A stretch of 64,000 nucleotides of DNA from Stenocarpella maydis (Eukaryota; Ascomycota; Sordariomycetes; Diaporthales; Diaporthaceae): NCBI GenBank assembly GCA_002270565.1, contig NQMI01000070.1, forward strand, positions 163,435-227,434. The letters are read 5' to 3'. The notes beneath the pieces were generated by a model. The model ran no database searches. It was not told the origin of the DNA and worked only from the letters and a program-made list of their open reading frames with translations. Both the position numbers and the translations under genes were made by a program. Every line of letters starts with the position of its first letter. Within the stretch, counting starts at the first letter, position 1. This document shows, piece after piece, positions 43,797-54,502 of the stretch.

Positions 43797-46691
43797 ATGG
43801 GCGGCACCACCAAGTTTAAGTTTCCCATGCCGCACCGGCGCCACAAGGACAAGACACCCGAGGTCCAGAGCATATCCGCGCCAATGACCAGCAAGGCCAG
43901 CAAGCTGCTCGGTGCGGCCGACATCAACATCGACACGGCCTCGCCCATATCCAGCACTAGCGATCAGTCCAGACTTTGGGAGACACACTCTGCCGTCTCG
44001 GGCGTCAGCGCAATCAGCGTCACCATCTCTGAAACCACGGCGGCGTCAGGCAGCGTCTCTAGATCCCGATCGCCCCTGAGCACCGTCAAGGAGAGTCCAA
44101 CGGCGGTCGCTGGCAGGCCCCACGGCAGGACGACTTGGGAGCAAGAGTCAGATATCATACCGAGGGGGCTCGGGGTCGGCGACAGCAACGCCGGGCGCAG
44201 TTACAACCCGGACGCCACCACGGATGCGTCGAGTCTGAGGCGGCGCCGGTCGAGCTCCACCATCGTTTCCTACTACGACAAGACAAAGCTCCCACTGTCG
44301 ATATCTCAGCAGACCGCGAACTCGGCAATCGCCAAGGGCCTGCCGGACAAGGCATGGGAGCTCTTGGATCTGGATTCCCCCAGGCCTGCCCCGGCGCCGC
44401 CAAAACCTGACCGGAAAAAGCCCAAGAGGTTGGACCTGACACACCTCTTGCCCAGCACGGGGGCATCGCCTAGGAGGGCTTTCACGAAACTGACGCAGAA
44501 GGGCAGCAGCATGGTATTGGGACCCGACTTGATGACACGATCGCCGTCGTTTATGACATCGTCCTCACCGGCCTCGTCCCCGTCCGAGGACGAGCCCAAG
44601 CATGAAAAGGGCTTACGAAGAAAGCTCACCAAGGAGAGCCTGCGCAGCCTGAGAGGACCGAGGCCGGATCCGGCCAGCGCATCGTCCAGCTCCGAGCTGA
44701 AGATCGCAAGCCTGCGCAAGCGGGCCACCGACACCGGCACCCTGTATAATCTGTACCAGCACTACGAGGACGCTTCCTTTCGCGACACCATGGGCGGCGA
44801 TGAAGCCGGTGCAAGGCCGGCCTCGCGGCAGGGGGCCCGCGACCCTGAGCCAGAGCCATCTTCTGCTTCGAGACCAGGTGTTAGGCAGAGCATCTCGATG
44901 GCACCGCAGCCGGCGCACAAGTCTCGCCACTATGTCTCGCCGTCCTTGTCTGCAGTTACCCGCCAGCCGTACACAGTATTCCCTCAGGACCATGGTCATG
45001 CTTCAACGTCGGCTTCAACTTCAGACTCGCCGCTAGCCGTCGCGAATTCGGGTCTGGCTTCGCCCCCAACTGACTATGCCGCCAGTGTGTCCAGCAGACA
45101 TACCCGCACCTCCAAGGCTTCCAAGAGGACGGACCAAAGCTTCACCGACTTTGACCCAAACACGACTAGTCTGCTTTCACTTTCCTCTGACTCCGAGGAT
45201 GACGACGCGGAACCACCGAGGACAGCCTTGTCCATCCCGAGCGTCACCTCGCTTGAAAGCGCCTCGAGTCCCATCGACAGTCGGAGACCGTCCAGTACCA
45301 CAGCCTCGCAGGAACTGGCACGAAAACACACGAGCAAATTCCGTCCTAGTATGAACCCCCAAGGTCAATTCCTGGCGATTCCCGAGAATACGACAAGCAC
45401 TGCCGCGGCCCCACTACTAATAAACCCTCGCACCAGCTCACTCGCGAGCGCGGTGGCGCCCAGCAGCAGCAGCCCACGGCCGGGAGCTGCTCCTCCCACG
45501 TCTACCACAGCTTCTGCGGTGCGCTCGCCGTCTCGTCTGTCCCAGGTCTCCACCTCAACGTCTGAATCAATCGCCAGTCAACTCTCACATCCTCGTCCCC
45601 CACAGGCGCTGGCCTCGAGACAAGTCTCGAAGGTGCACCACATTGCCCTGCTGCAGTCCCGTGCTGCGCCGATAGGACAAGGTCATCAGGAACCGGCCAG
45701 TCCAGATGAGAACCGACAGGACGGTCTTGGCACCCGTCTATCACCTCGAGTGGTCCAACCTACATCTTCCGGCGCAGAACTCGTGATCAAGAGCCAACAT
45801 AGTTCGGCCCCTGGACCTGGCGGTCCAATCTTGACCCTCAGCGGTACGGGTGCTTCTGAAGACGAGAGGTTCATTGCTGTCACACGTCAGGAGGAGCTGC
45901 TTCTTGCCGCCATGAGGGCAAAACGGGCACGCATGCGTGAGAGCCACCAGATTGCCGAACCATCTGAGCTTTCCTTCGGTCGCGGGCTTGATGAGAGGAG
46001 GGCCACGAAGAAGGAGTCTCTTTCAAGCATCAAGACTATCAATGCCAAGACTTTACACCTGCCGCCAGCCAGTCTCCACGTCTCTGGCGCCACCGGCGGC
46101 TGCCGCAACAAAAGTGACGCCACGGCCATGCTCTTTCCAAAACCGCCTTCCACGAAATCTAGCTCGATGCGCCCCCTGAATGCAGGCCCCAAGGCTGAGA
46201 AGCATGAGCAGGTTTTATTATACCTCGGTGGCACAACCAGCGAGGTACACGTTGAGTCAGGGTCCAGGACCGGAGGACGCGATTTCTTTGTCGATAACAC
46301 CGAGCGCTTCCCCGCACCGGCAAGCTCGTCAACTGTCACAGCGAGCACATCGAAGCCCTCACACAGCCGCGCGTCATCTGCTGCAGCCGTAGACAGCTAT
46401 CACACACCCCCAGAATCCGCACGTCAGCCACGAACGGGTCACAGCTCAACGAAACCCCACAGCAGGCACTCATCAGAGCATGGACACTACAGCAAGGCAT
46501 GTCACGATCTACGCAATGCTTCTCGATATGATGTAACACCCGTGATGGAAGGGCCCGAGTCGCCCTCGAGAGACTATGGCGATGACCCAGAAATCGAGGA
46601 ACAGCACGAGGAGTCACGGCCCAAAATGAGAAAGAAGGCCGCAAGGATCAGTGCTGTAGGATTGCTCCCGGAGTGGGGCGATGACGGCTAA
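43797..46691 (+). CDS. Large Ser-rich, mostly disordered protein (964 aa), unknown function
   Basis: One uninterrupted exon from MGGTTKFKFPMPHRRHKDK to PEWGDDG. I recognise no domain. Ser, Pro, Arg and Thr dominate, with many S-P/R-x-x-S sites that suggest heavy phosphorylation. Two segments look conserved or structured: residues about 150-175, SSTIVSYYDKTKLPLSISQQ followed by AWELLDLD, and a Met/Arg-rich helix near 700, FIAVTRQEELLLAAMRAKRA. There is no signal peptide or membrane span. The third codon position is GC-rich as in neighbouring genes, which supports coding. It sits isolated between two AT-rich blocks. A signalling or cell-polarity scaffold is conceivable but not shown. Confidence 0.85.
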   Translation: MGGTTKFKFPMPHRRHKDKTPEVQSISAPMTSKASKLLGAADINIDTASPISSTSDQSRLWETHSAVSGVSAISVTISETTAASGSVSRSRSPLSTVKESPTAVAGRPHGRTTWEQESDIIPRGLGVGDSNAGRSYNPDATTDASSLRRRRSSSTIVSYYDKTKLPLSISQQTANSAIAKGLPDKAWELLDLDSPRPAPAPPKPDRKKPKRLDLTHLLPSTGASPRRAFTKLTQKGSSMVLGPDLMTRSPSFMTSSSPASSPSEDEPKHEKGLRRKLTKESLRSLRGPRPDPASASSSSELKIASLRKRATDTGTLYNLYQHYEDASFRDTMGGDEAGARPASRQGARDPEPEPSSASRPGVRQSISMAPQPAHKSRHYVSPSLSAVTRQPYTVFPQDHGHASTSASTSDSPLAVANSGLASPPTDYAASVSSRHTRTSKASKRTDQSFTDFDPNTTSLLSLSSDSEDDDAEPPRTALSIPSVTSLESASSPIDSRRPSSTTASQELARKHTSKFRPSMNPQGQFLAIPENTTSTAAAPLLINPRTSSLASAVAPSSSSPRPGAAPPTSTTASAVRSPSRLSQVSTSTSESIASQLSHPRPPQALASRQVSKVHHIALLQSRAAPIGQGHQEPASPDENRQDGLGTRLSPRVVQPTSSGAELVIKSQHSSAPGPGGPILTLSGTGASEDERFIAVTRQEELLLAAMRAKRARMRESHQIAEPSELSFGRGLDERRATKKESLSSIKTINAKTLHLPPASLHVSGATGGCRNKSDATAMLFPKPPSTKSSSMRPLNAGPKAEKHEQVLLYLGGTTSEVHVESGSRTGGRDFFVDNTERFPAPASSSTVTASTSKPSHSRASSAAAVDSYHTPPESARQPRTGHSSTKPHSRHSSEHGHYSKACHDLRNASRYDVTPVMEGPESPSRDYGDDPEIEEQHEESRPKMRKKAARISAVGLLPEWGDDG

Positions 46692-48716
46692 ATTTCTGAT
46701 AATGATTTCCCTGTGGTGACGATACAGCCATTTCTTTTCGATCTCTCTTCATCTTTATCATATATTTGTTACACAGCATAGCGCACCATTATATTTGGAC
46801 AGGTGTTCAAGGGAAAATACACGAGCGGAAACCACAGGGAGGCATTAGTCATGAGAATAGGCGTTTCGTTATACATTAGGAAGGGGTATATATGAATATA
46901 TATACCTATCTTTAGGCAAGGGTTTAAGTTAAGCTAGGGCAGGGCTAGGCAGGAATGTAAATGTAGATTATGATTTATATTTGTTAATGAGACGCTGGTT
47001 GTAGGAATAGTAGTATTATTGGGAATTAAAGGTTTAGCTTTATAGATTAAGTTAGTTAGCTAGTAACCTAGCACTAACTAGTGACTAGCCAGCACTTTAG
47101 CTGCCTTAATACTAATAGCTAAATTAATATTAATTAATTTAAAAATTAAAAAAGTATTATAAGTTCTATTTAATAATAATTATAACACATTATTCAATTC
47201 TTTTTAAAAAGTATTTATTTATAAATTATTAATGTAATTTATTAGGAAGTTGGTAGGTATTATATATAGCTATCCTGATTTTCTATATAAAAAACGTCTG
47301 TGCTAACGCTGCTAAAACTCTCAAACTAAACCTAACATAAATGCAAATTTCAAGGTAGCTTAAATTTAATGTACTTTAGTTACTATTTTTTTTCCTGGAA
47401 TTTTGGAAATTTATTACATAAGATATTTCAGAAAAACTAAATTATAGAGGTTTAAAATCAAATTTCTTGAATATTAAGCGAAAATAATTCTAAAATTCGA
47501 GAAAACAATACTGTAACTTATTTATATACTTATAATTAAACCTGAGAATTTGGTCCATTTTAGGCCTAGTTTGAGGGTTTTAGCAGGGTGTACATGGACG
47601 TTTTGTATATAGGAGCAGGGTGGCCACTTCCTGGTCCTGGCTACTTACTGGTCCTGGCTACTTCCTGGTACCCTATATTATTAAAATTTATTTTATATAT
47701 ATGTAAGTTTATAAAATAATAAAAATATTATTAAATATAATAAATATATTATTAAATATTTTATATATATAAATTATTAAATATTATAATATATAATTAT
47801 AAATATATATATATATATAAAAAAACTAATATAAGCCTTAATTAATTAATAATTATAGCTAGTTTTTAGTTAATTTTAATAGCCTTTATAGGGTTTAATA
47901 ACCTTAAAAAAAAGAAAAAAAAATTTAATATTTTTTAAATTTAAATTTTATTATTTTATTATTATTTTAGAATTTTAATATAACTTTCATAAATTTTATT
48001 ATTTTTATTTAGTTTTATTAATTTTCAATATTTTATTCTTAATAGAAAGGTATATTATATTAAATTAATTATTCAATAATTCTTTTATATTAATTCTTTA
48101 AGTAATTAAAAAGTTTATATAAAGTATATAACTAATAATATATAAAACCACTTATTCAAGTAATTAAATTTACATTTTCAAAAAGGCTAATATTAAGTTT
48201 ATAAATATTAAAGAGCTAAAAGAAGTTAGTTTTCTTAAATAAATACTTAATATTAAAACTTTTTTAAGAATTTATAAAAAAAAAAAACCTTAATTAAATA
48301 ATATTTGATAATAATAAATTTCAATAATAATAATTAAAAATAATATATAATACTTATAATAATAAATTAAAGAAAAATATAAAATATAATGAAACATAAA
48401 AGATATAAGAAAAAATAAAAATATAAAAATATAAAGAAAATATAGAAATATAAGAAAAATAAGAAAATATAAAAAATTAAAGTAAAATAGAGTTTATAGA
48501 TAAATTAAATAAACAATTAATATTTAATTATTTAATAGTATATATATTAATATATGGTTTATAATAATAAAAAAAAAAAAAAAAAGTAATTTTATTTAAT
48601 ATAAAGCATATTTTTTTAATTAAAAGTGACTTTTTTAAGGAAATTTATACTATATTTATATTAATTATTTCAAATTTATAAAATTAGTTAGATTTAAGTA
48701 ATTAAGTATAATGTAT
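46692..48716. repeat. AT-rich RIP-like block 2, left part
   Basis: After about 150 bp of ordinary 3' flank, composition becomes very AT-rich up to the DNA transposon. It contains one inverted-repeat element (listed separately) and otherwise no readable sequence. Confidence 0.7.
47244..47674. mobile_element. Inverted-repeat element, copy 1 (MITE-like)
   Basis: The two ends are inverted copies: GCTGCTAAAACTCTCAAACT (47308-47327) on the left matches AGTTTGAGGGTTTTAGCAGG (47568-47587) on the right. The repeat extends outward through ACGT(C/T) and a TATATA spacer. The right flank carries repeated CCTGGCTACTT(A/C)CTGGT sequence (47622-47670). There is no coding capacity. A second copy with the same order of landmarks is at 60652-61060. 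The small size and inverted ends fit a non-autonomous DNA transposon. Confidence 0.65.
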
Positions 48717-48721
48717 TCCAC

Positions 48722-48823
48722 AAGTGACCCGGCCATATAAGTGACCCGGCCATATAAGTGACCCGGCCATATAAGTGACCCGGCTATATAAGTGACCCGG
48801 CCATATAAGTGACACGGCCACTT
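48722..48823 (+). repeat. 17-bp tandem repeat at left transposon end
   Basis: Six head-to-tail copies of AAGTGACCCGGCCATAT; copy 4 has CTATAT and copy 6 ends ACACGGCCACTT. The unit is the inner part of the terminal inverted repeat. Confidence 0.95.
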
Positions 48824-50593
48824 TCCGTTATTTCCGTATAACCTATCTTCTTTCTTAATTTTGTCTACTATAAACTATACCACAATAATCATTTGAAAGC
48901 GATATTATTCTAGCGCTAAATGCGCTTTAATTAGACCTAAAATTAAGCGTATAAAAGGCTGTACGGATCTATAAAGTCCCTTATTTAATACTCCAAGACC
49001 AATAACGTGGCACTTAGTGCAAACGTAATACCCGTCCACCTTCCCAAAAATTGATCTTATATGAAGAGGAGAGCATTATATAATATATAATTAATCTAGA
49101 TTTGCGATTATTTCTACCTCGCCTTAATAGTGTTTGAGAAATGGCTGATTAACTCCTTCGCAAACGCGATGCGCTATTCGTTAGAACCAACTGGGCTGCA
49201 AACTTTATATAATGATAACCTAGGCTCTAAATGCATTTTAATTAAAGAATTAACTACTAGAGAGTCCTCTACAAGAATCCAGATGCATATTACATATAGT
49301 TTTTATTTATATAAAATATAATTATAAAATATAAGATTTATAATAATAATATCTATAATTTTAATAAAATAGGCTTTATAATAGGCAAAATCTCTATAGA
49401 AACTATTATTATAACCTCTAATTAATATAGGAAGCTAAGAGCTATATAATAAGGAAACCAGGAATGGGTTATAGTAATCTAGGGTATTATATTATATGGC
49501 TATTTAATCCCGCCCTATATTATCTTTACTGGGAAGGTCTATCTTGACTCCTGGACTGCAAATAGCCCTCTACTATATGACTGGGTAATCGCGCTTTTAT
49601 AAAATGGTTGGATAACAAATGAGAGAGGCTTAGAATGGGCAAAACACTTTAATTTCCATATAAAGCGTTATATGAAGGGTACCTACTGCCTCCTTATCCT
49701 TAATGGCTATAAGAGCTACTATTCGGTTGATTTCGAGCTCTATTATAAGGAATAGAACATCATAATACTCTATATGCCTACTCATTCATTATATAAGCTC
49801 TAGCCTCTTGATGTTAGGTGCTTTAGACCTCTGAAACGGGTATATGGTAAAGAAATTAAAGGTCTAATGCGGGCGCGTATAATCCACATTTTAAAGAAGC
49901 ACTTCCTCCCAGCCTTTTATAAGGCGTATGATGCTGCAATAACCAAACCAAACATTCAGGCAGGCTTTTGAGTAATAGGCCTAATATTATATAACCCGGA
50001 TTATGTGATTTTGTAGCTAGATATAAAGTTTTATATGCTAATACCTCTAGTTTCTGCCGAACAACTACCTCCCTAGGTCCTAAAGATACTAAATAACCTA
50101 ATTGAGGCTGAGTTATAGACAGAGTATATTCAAAATTGCATTATATAACACCAGAATAGCTTATTATTATCTATTGTTGTAAGCCTTAAGCAGCTAAATA
50201 AAGGCATCTTAATAATAGTATATAAGCAGACCCTTATGCGCTAAGACTTTATTAAACTTTGAGATGCAAATAACTGCCTTAGCTGCTGTTATTATATGAA
50301 AAAAAAGCAGCTATAGAAAGGAGGGTCCCTTACTACTAATAAGGTAAAAGATTTAAAGGCTTAAATTAATGTAATGCAGCAGTTAGTAGGGGAAATAAGT
50401 TAGAGTAGTGGTTATATAAGGAGGCCTGTAATATATGTGCGATAATATGGCATCTGTAGTGAGCCCGGCTATAATGCTTGTATGTGTTAGAAAGTTGTAT
50501 CTACCTCTGAAGAAGAGGATTCTGAATAGTTTTAATTGATTTAAGGTGTTATGGTTGAATTATCTTACATTTTGTTGTATGGATGGTTGTAGG

Positions 50594-50627
50594 GTGGCCG
50601 GGTCACTTGTGTGGCCGGGTCACTTGT
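50594..50627 (-). repeat. 17-bp tandem repeat at right transposon end
   Basis: Two copies of GTGGCCGGGTCACTTGT, the inverse of the left-end unit, against six copies on the left. Confidence 0.95.
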
Positions 50628-50630
50628 GGA

Positions 50631-51720
50631 GAACGTTAGTTAGTATTAATTAGTGCTAATTTGTATTATTTATTTAGCCCTAGGCAGGTATTGGGGTAGA
50701 CTAAAGTTAATAAATTTGCTGAAAACTAGCTGCTTCCTGGTTCTAGCTACTTCCTGGTACCTTATAGTATTACTTTTCAAGCTTTTAGGTCTTTATTATA
50801 TAATAATTCTTTTTTAAAAACTGATTTATCTTTTTTATCTTCTTTTTATTTAAGTTTACGTTATATGTTTCAAATATAATTAGTTTTAAGTTCATAATTT
50901 TATTAAAATAATCTTTATGGTTTTAAAGTCATAATTAATACATTAGTTTACTTTAATACTAAATATTTATTTATTAATTTATAATTGTTAAGTTTTAATA
51001 TAGCCTTTATTTTAATTTGTATTCAATTATTATATTAAATATTTATGTTATTGTTATTCTTTTATTGGTTTTATTTACTTAGCTACTTAAAGTAAGCAAG
51101 TATAATACTTTATCTTAATTAGGAATTAGCTATATAAACCTAATTAAATTAAATATATTTAATCTTAAAAAAGTAAATAATTATTCTTAACCAATTATAA
51201 ATCAAAAGGCTTTTATTACTTAATATTATAAATATTTATTAAATTAAACTATAAATAAATTATATATATCTTTTATATAAGCATAAGTGGTAATCTTAAA
51301 GATTATAGCCTTTCTATATTACTTATGTAATTAATTTAAAGGCTTTCACTTATATAATAAATATATTTATATATAGCTCTTAATATTTCTAAATTAAATC
51401 AAAATAATTATAAACTTAATAACGTAATAGCTTATTAACAATAGTAATATAAATTAATAAATGCTAAGACCTATTTAGTTATAATATAAGATTAAGGCTT
51501 ATAATATAAAATAATAATTTAAAATTTAATATTCATCAAAGTAATAACGAAATAATTATTATTAGAAGTATATATTATAAATTAATTATTTTTATTCCTT
51601 AGGGGCAATCATTATTTATTTCAATTAAAAAAAAACTTAAAGAATATAATTAGTTTATATAAAGTATATAAGTAAACTAAAGCCTTTTAACTAATTTTAT
51701 TATTAACCTCAATTTATTGA
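50631..51720. repeat. AT-rich RIP-like block 2, right part
   Basis: AT-rich sequence beyond the DNA transposon. At about 50725-50762 it has CTGCTTCCTGGTTCTAGCTA and CTTCCTGGTACC, the outer end of the inverted-repeat element family, so a truncated third copy begins or ends here. Otherwise nothing readable. Confidence 0.6.
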
Positions 51721-51810
51721 CCCTTTGATTATTATGTCCTTAAAATGAAGTAAGAGCCAATACTTATCCGTTATGTCTGGCTTGCCCTCGTGAAGTCAAT
51801 GGTCGAAGTC

Positions 51811-52540
51811 TTATTCAGACTTGTCGTTGCACTTGATTTCGCAAGGCCCACGCGCCGTGGACGGAGCCCGCACGATCTCGCAGATGGTCAAGACCATTGG
51901 GAAGATTGGAGGCTTGAGCCAAATGCACAGTAGAAAGGAGTGGCCCGTAGCGCGCAAAACCTCGCCAGGACCAAGGTTGATTGCCACCTCAGTCATTCCT
52001 AGAGACACAGGGGAGCGCAGTAGCTCTCCGTGGGCAGTGCTCGTTAATAATTCGGTCTTCTAGAGATAAACTGTAGTGGTTCTTGACATGAATTGTCGCG
52101 CAGGGAGATTCCAGCGCAATGACTGCCGAGGTGGTAAAGGATACTGGGTGTTGGACACCAATTTCACTCTGAGTGCGCTGAGATCCACTCCGGTGCCATC
52201 GTTATACGTCGGCAGACAGAGATGGAGAGTCGCTAGTACGCAATGGTCAAAATGCGGAAGAGATCGCTTTTCAAGACTTCTTTGTTCCCGGCAAAATCGT
52301 CGCGCAGGATCCGGTGCTCGTGGGATCGGCGCAGAATCAAATACCAATCCAGATGCGTGCAGGCGGAGAAACCGGGCACTGGGGTGTCGGCTTGTGTGGC
52401 TAGTCAGCCAGTCCACCTTGACGAGGACATTGAATTAGTGCGGAGCGCCTTCAAACTCGGCCGTCGCCACGCGATAATTTCTCGCCACCTCCCCCGTGAA
52501 GAGTGTTCTGCACCGACCAACTGGGGCCGCCTCTGCTCAT
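51811..52540 (-). pseudogene. Decayed coding relic, family not recognised
   Basis: One minus-strand frame is continuous from about 52540 to the stop at 51811 except for two internal stops, TAA at 52437-52435 and TAG at 52062-52060. Both could come from CAA/CAG by C-to-T change, the RIP signature of the adjacent blocks. The frame reads as ordinary protein: RTLFTGEVARNYRVATAEFE, GVDLSALRVKLVSNTQYPL, EVAINLGPGEVLRATGHSF. No start codon is clear. A plus-strand frame (AFQDFFVPGKIVAQDPVLVG, about 52265-52405) also looks protein-like, so the strand is not settled. I do not name a family. Confidence 0.35.
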
Positions 52541-54467
52541 CATGGCGTAGCGGAGACAAGGAGATAGATAAGCCGCGTTGAGGTAAGGCATGCCTATTTA
52601 AGTATAGACTATATGCGTCCAGTATTACTGTTCCCGCTCAGACCTCCAGCGAAAGCGAAACTATCAGACCTTGACATAGGGAGCTTGACGAAGTCAATTC
52701 ATCCAGGTAGCTAGATACAGACGGTGCGTTCCAGGGACGGCTGGCATGCAGGGCATGGAAGGCGTGAGGCTTCTTGGTTTGTTGTGAAACCTCTAGCGGA
52801 CCCGATATAGCACGAGCTCCTGAAGTCCCTATTCGGGCAGTGCCGGCAATTACGCAGGTCAGAGGAAACCAAAGGAAGGGAGAAAGGAGAGAAGAGGCCA
52901 TGCAGGAAGCATTTGCTGTCATGTCCCCGGAGCCCTCACCCAGCCGGTGACCAAATGCGTGCCGCACAGACAAGTGGATCTGGATCTGAATCAGAATCTG
53001 GATCTGGATCTGGAAGTTCACTTGGAATATGGAGGAGGGCATCAGAGTACATACATGATGGGGTGGAGAACGAACACGGCCGCATCCCGGGCTGCTTCCA
53101 AGGATAACGAAAGTCGTAAGATAATCACCAGATTTTCTTGATAGCGCCAACCTTGTATCAAATGGTACCTACAGCCCGTACAGGTTTTATTTCTATGTTG
53201 AATGGCCATGTGTTGTTGGCAGGTTACCAGCTTACCATAGCAGCTCACCATACCAGCTTACCATACCAGCATATCCATTTTACGATGAGATCATGGGGCG
53301 ACACCAGTGCGTGGTGATGAGAGGACGAGGATTCAAATGCCCCAGGTCACCACCCAGCCCATGGACTAGTGTGCAAGGTGGTCCCATCGTCAAGGCACCC
53401 AGGAACCGTGGCGTTCTCATACGCATGAGGTTCCCAGCACGTGGTCGTAGCCAACCCCCGCCCTCTGAAGCCAGGGCAAGTCTTGTTTTGCTTCCGTACG
53501 GAGTACAGTGGTCGGCCGCCACACAGCAGTAGTGCATCTGATGCCTCCACGCTCTACCTAGCAGGCGGCCTAGGTAGTCTGTCTAATATGTGTGTACCGC
53601 AGCAGCACATGCAAGTATCCACACCACTCATGCGAGTCATGTCTGCCATAAGAGCTGGGTGGCATTGGGGGGCGGGGGCTTGGACAATGTGAGAAGCGAT
53701 AGCCTTATTGCTCACGACATGGAAAGTGGCTGCTTCTCGACAGGCCACACTCGAAGCCCCTCCTCCCGCGTCAATGCTGTCCAGCATCCGTCTGAGACGC
53801 CAACATCGAGCAGACACATGGCTTGGACGTTGCCGACACAAGCTGGGGGGAACAGGATGTGCAGGTTACATCGGGCGTGATCCCCGGACGTGACAGGAGG
53901 GCTCTAGCCTAAGCCGGCAGAAACCCACAGGTTCGCGGGTCCGTGAGGAGTTTCCCCGGGTGGTGTGCATGTGTGTTGCATGCATGCAGGCTAGGATGCC
54001 GTCGTCACGGTCCGTCATGGCACGTCGCAAAGTATGTCCTTTCAGGTGTGGGTGGTCCTGTGGCAGCATGGCACAGCAAGGCTTGAGCCTATTGACACCC
54101 AGAGAGGGCTGGGGCTTGCCGTGGGAAGGCAAGATGGCATTGCATCTGGGCCACCACGCAGTCAGATGCTGCTCCTCGCGTCGCCGCGCCTGTTTTCAGG
54201 GTGCTCTGGTAGTCGGGCACACTTCCTGAGGGTCAAAGCTGACAAACAGTACTCCGTACACGCCACTGTGGAGACGCCAGCCGGGCCTAATTTTTGGTGC
54301 TAGCTCGCCAATCTCCCAATTGACAAGATCAGGCAGTTGGTGGCTCCTGGGCTAACCCATAAGAAATTAGGCGTGTTGGCAGTTGGTCCCAACATGAGTG
54401 AGTAGTCTCAGTAGTCTGTCTCCCTTTGGCCCTCTGCCGGCTGGGTCCTGTCCCGCTTGCCTCGGCC

Positions 54468-54502
<35 letters not shown>

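Larger units (their letters stand above)
48717..50630 (+). mobile_element. Fot1/pogo-type DNA transposon, RIP-inactivated
   Basis: Perfect 19-bp inverted termini, TCCACAAGTGACCCGGCCA at the left and its complement at 50612-50630, enclose 1.9 kb, the usual Fot1 size. A plus-strand transposase is still readable with many stops. It shows an N-terminal helix-turn-helix segment at about 48913-49056 (KLSV-KAVRIYKVPY) and a DDE_1 core at about 49500-50110. The core contains GWITNERGLEWAKHF, LLILNGYKSYYS (normally DGHxSHxS), THSLYKL-PLDVRCFRPLK and KHFLPAFYKAYDAAITKPNI. Replaced residues and stops are of the C-to-T/G-to-A kind. The catalytic Asp is altered (DG to NG), so the copy is dead. The termini carry extra tandem repeats. 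Confidence 0.9.

Noticed and set aside
47680..48660. Hidden coding sequence in AT-rich DNA
   Set aside because: Frames are short and consist of Asn/Ile/Lys/Tyr runs; unlike the transposase and gag relics there is no order of conserved motifs.
48721..48831. CRISPR-like array from the regularly spaced repeat
   Set aside because: The 17-bp units are directly adjacent without spacers, the organism is a fungus, and the unit is part of a transposon terminus.
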